Shown: positions 5,997 to 7,636 of the stretch, piece by piece
Numbering within the stretch: the stretch's first letter is position 1
Layout of the letters: each line of letters starts with the position of its first letter
NCBI GenBank assembly: GCA_003229915.1
Contig: QIGA01000185.1
Location: 1 to 7,636 of the forward strand
DNA length: 7,636 nucleotides
DNA from: Chloroflexota bacterium
GTDB taxonomy: Bacteria > Chloroflexota > Dehalococcoidia > SZUA-161
Direction of reading: 5' to 3'
The notes under the pieces: generated by a model
What the model was told of the DNA's origin: nothing
The model's input: only the letters and a program-made list of their open reading frames with translations
Database searches by the model: none
Program-made: the position numbers and the translations under genes

Positions 5997-6650
5997 TTGC
6001 AAGTTTCGGTATACAATACTGAAGGTCAGGTAATCGATCAAATCGAACTTGATGAGTCCGTGTTCGGTGTGCCCTCTAACGAGGCGGTGGTTCACCAGGC
6101 GCTTGTGAGACAGCGTGCCAACGCACGTGTGGGGACTGCCAGTACCAAGACGCGGAGTGAGGTTTCAGGAAGTACCCGCAAGCTATTTCGCCAAAAGCAC
6201 ACGGGATTTGCCCGGGCTGGCAGTAGAAGGCCGCCGACACGCCGTGGCGGTGGTGTAGCCTTCGGCCCTCATCCTCGAAGCTACAGGCAGGCGATGCCGA
6301 AGAAGATGAGGCGCTTGGCCTTGAGATGCGTTCTCTCAGCCAAGGTGGCCGATGGCGAACTTTTGGTGGTCGACTCGTTCGGGCTGGAGCAACCCAGCAC
6401 CAAGCGAGTAGTGTATATCTTGAGGACACTGGGAATCGAGTCCTCGGTTTTGCTGGTTACGGGCGATCCTGAGATCAATGTTGTCAAGTCTGCTCGCAAT
6501 GTAGAGAAAGCGAAAACGCTGCCCGCCAGTATGCTGAATGTTGTCGACTTGCTGGCACATAGGATGTTGCTCATGACTGTTGATGCGGTACGTCGGGCGG
6601 AGGCTACCTGGGGCAAGAAACAGGTAGTCACTGAGGCTCAGGCCTCCTAG
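5997..6650 (+). CDS. rplD: 50S ribosomal protein L4
   Basis: The product has 217 residues, close to the usual 200-210. L4 binds 23S rRNA early in assembly, and its extended loop lines the nascent peptide exit tunnel. In E. coli it also represses the S10 operon. The start is TTG, giving MQVSVYNTEGQVIDQIELD, which aligns with the usual L4 opening. The tunnel loop is recognised by TRSEVSGSTRKLFRQKHTG (52-70), ARAGSRR and GGGVAFGPHPRSY, followed by KKMRRLALRCVLSAK. The C-terminal globular part contains the Asp/Leu-rich region expected near LLVTGD and ARNVEKAKTLPASMLNVVDLL. It lies 15 bases after rplC and nine bases before rplW. I did not see an L4-type leader target upstream of rpsJ, because fusA occupies that space. 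Confidence 0.96.
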   Translation: MQVSVYNTEGQVIDQIELDESVFGVPSNEAVVHQALVRQRANARVGTASTKTRSEVSGSTRKLFRQKHTGFARAGSRRPPTRRGGGVAFGPHPRSYRQAMPKKMRRLALRCVLSAKVADGELLVVDSFGLEQPSTKRVVYILRTLGIESSVLLVTGDPEINVVKSARNVEKAKTLPASMLNVVDLLAHRMLLMTVDAVRRAEATWGKKQVVTEAQAS

Positions 6651-6659
6651 GGGAAAGGG

Positions 6660-6944
6660 ATGCACAGTTACGAGGTGTTACAACGACCGGTCATCACTGA
6701 GAAGAATACGCTGCTTATCGAGCACAACAAGTACACCTTCGAGGTAGCCCGCAGCGCCAATAAGCCTCAGATCAAGGAGGCTGTGGAGAAGGCTTTCAAA
6801 GTGAAGGTGGTCTCAGTGAACGTGATCCATGTGCCGGGCAAGATGCGCCGCGCTGGCAGGCGGCGAGGGATGACCTCGTCTTGGAAGAAGGCGGTGGTTA
6901 CCTTGGAGCCAGGAAACAAGATAGAGCTTTTTGAAGGTGTTTAG
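6660..6944 (+). CDS. rplW: 50S ribosomal protein L23
   Basis: The product has 94 residues, normal for L23. It sits at the tunnel exit of the 50S subunit and is the docking point for trigger factor and the signal recognition particle. Landmarks: YEVLQRPVITEKNT (4-17), including the Glu of the docking-site region, then NKYTFEVARSANKPQIKEAVEKAF, and VKVVSVNVIHVPGKMRRAGRRRG with the basic loop that contacts 23S rRNA. ATG at 6660 is preceded by AGGGG (6649-6653), six bases away and overlapping the rplD stop, so coupling to rplD is likely. Confidence 0.97.
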   Translation: MHSYEVLQRPVITEKNTLLIEHNKYTFEVARSANKPQIKEAVEKAFKVKVVSVNVIHVPGKMRRAGRRRGMTSSWKKAVVTLEPGNKIELFEGV

Positions 6945-6970
6945 GTATGAGCATCGATAAAGTTTGTGTA

Positions 6971-6977
6971 GAGGTGA
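6971..6977 (+). promoter_or_regulatory. Shine-Dalgarno site that fixes the TTG start of rplB
   Basis: GAGGTGA at 6971-6977 lies six bases before TTG 6984, which opens the L2-like sequence MALKIYRPTSPGRRG. An in-frame GTG at 6975 overlaps this site and would add three residues; it is the less likely start. Confidence 0.7.
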
Positions 6978-6983
6978 ACAGCT

Positions 6984-7636
6984 TTGGCGCTTAAGATATA
7001 CCGACCTACTTCTCCGGGACGGAGGGGCATGGTTGGCGCCGATTTCTCGGAGATCACTAAGAAAAAGCCGGAGAAATCACTGCTCCTGCCCTTGAAGAAG
7101 AAGGCAGGGAGGAGCAACCAGGGGAGAATAACGGTGCGCCACCGTGGAGGTGGGGCCAAACGCCGACTTAGGATTATTGACTTCAGGCGGGATAAGATCG
7201 GAGTTCCAGGCAAAGTAGCTTCCATAGAGTACGATCCCAATCGCTCGGCCAATATCGCCCTGCTCAATTACGTTGATGGAGAGAAGCGCTATATCTTGGC
7301 TCCTGTGGGGCTCAGGGTGGGCGCTACTGTCTCCTCAGGTGAGGGCGCAGAGATAAAGCCTGGCAATGCCTTGCCACTAAAGCTGATCCCTCTGGGCACC
7401 GCGGTCCACAATATCGAGCTTAGCCGTGGCAGAGGGGGGCAAATGGTGCGTAGTGCCGGGGCCTCCGCTCAAGTTATGGCCAAAGAGGGTGGCTATACCT
7501 TGGTGAGATTGCCTTCGGGCGAGCTTCGTCGAGTTGATGGAGAGTGCCTGGCCACTGTGGGGCAGGTGGGGAACACTGACCATAGCAATATCAGTCTGGG
7601 AAAGGCAGGCAGAAGAAGACTCATGGGCTGGCGGCC
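6984..7636 (+). CDS. rplB: 50S ribosomal protein L2, C-terminus beyond the right edge
   Basis: There are 217 residues in the window, out of about 275 expected. L2 is a primary 23S rRNA binder needed for subunit joining and for peptidyl transferase centre structure. The N-terminus MALKIYRPTSPGRRGM is typical, then GRSNQGRITVRHRGGGAKRR (42-61), the OB-fold region with VASIEYDPNRSANIALL, and the SH3-like part with GNALPLKLIPLGTAVHNIEL and GQMVRSAGASAQVMAKEGGY. The visible end reads GRRRLMGWR, which normally continues into the HPHGGGEG region containing the conserved His. That part is outside the window. The start is TTG 6984 (or GTG 6975). The gap after rplW is 39 bases. No frameshift is seen in the visible part. 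Confidence 0.95.
   Translation, partial: MALKIYRPTSPGRRGMVGADFSEITKKKPEKSLLLPLKKKAGRSNQGRITVRHRGGGAKRRLRIIDFRRDKIGVPGKVASIEYDPNRSANIALLNYVDGEKRYILAPVGLRVGATVSSGEGAEIKPGNALPLKLIPLGTAVHNIELSRGRGGQMVRSAGASAQVMAKEGGYTLVRLPSGELRRVDGECLATVGQVGNTDHSNISLGKAGRRRLMGWR

Overview
The window joins a fused str/S10-type ribosomal protein operon on the + strand (from about 1852 to the right edge) to an unrelated, divergently transcribed gene on the - strand (1-1485). About 430 bases of intergenic DNA separate them. The operon reads rpsL (S12), rpsG (S7), fusA (EF-G), rpsJ (S10), rplC (L3), rplD (L4), rplW (L23), rplB (L2, cut by the right edge). The sequence is bacterial. S12 carries the longer loop seen in Bacillus-type S12, tuf is missing between fusA and rpsJ, and the EF-G switch I region resembles what I recall from Chloroflexota. 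A Chloroflexota (Dehalococcoidia-like) bacterium is my best guess. It rests on memory, not on a search.

Region 1-1485 (-): one uninterrupted 495-codon reading frame that runs off the left edge, so the C-terminus is missing. It has the layout of an ABC-type/RecF-like ATPase: a P-loop region at the N-terminus, a long middle, then an ABC-type signature, a Walker B and an H-loop near the visible end. Both P-loop glycines are replaced. Such proteins are often found in phage-defence or toxin systems, but the function here is not proven.

Region 1486-1918: divergent intergenic DNA. It holds a strong Shine-Dalgarno for the ATPase gene, a weak candidate promoter for it, a long-range 12-bp inverted repeat (1724-1735 / 1815-1826) enclosing a second nested stem-loop, and a near-perfect sigma70-type promoter for the ribosomal operon (TTGACA, 17 bases, TATACT). 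The mRNA from that promoter would begin with a small hairpin directly ahead of the rpsL Shine-Dalgarno.

Region 1919-7636: the ribosomal genes are tightly packed and co-directional, with no terminator between them that I would trust, so one transcript is expected. Two hairpins fill the 89-base rpsL-rpsG gap, where S7 feedback control acts in Escherichia coli. fusA and rpsJ abut exactly (TAG then ATG). Three of the eight genes (rpsL, rplD, rplB) start with TTG. The products build both ribosomal subunits (S12, S7, S10 in 30S; L3, L4, L23, L2 in 50S), and EF-G drives translocation, so the operon couples ribosome assembly with elongation capacity. The most likely place for something new is the left end: the truncated ATPase and the structured intergenic element beside it.
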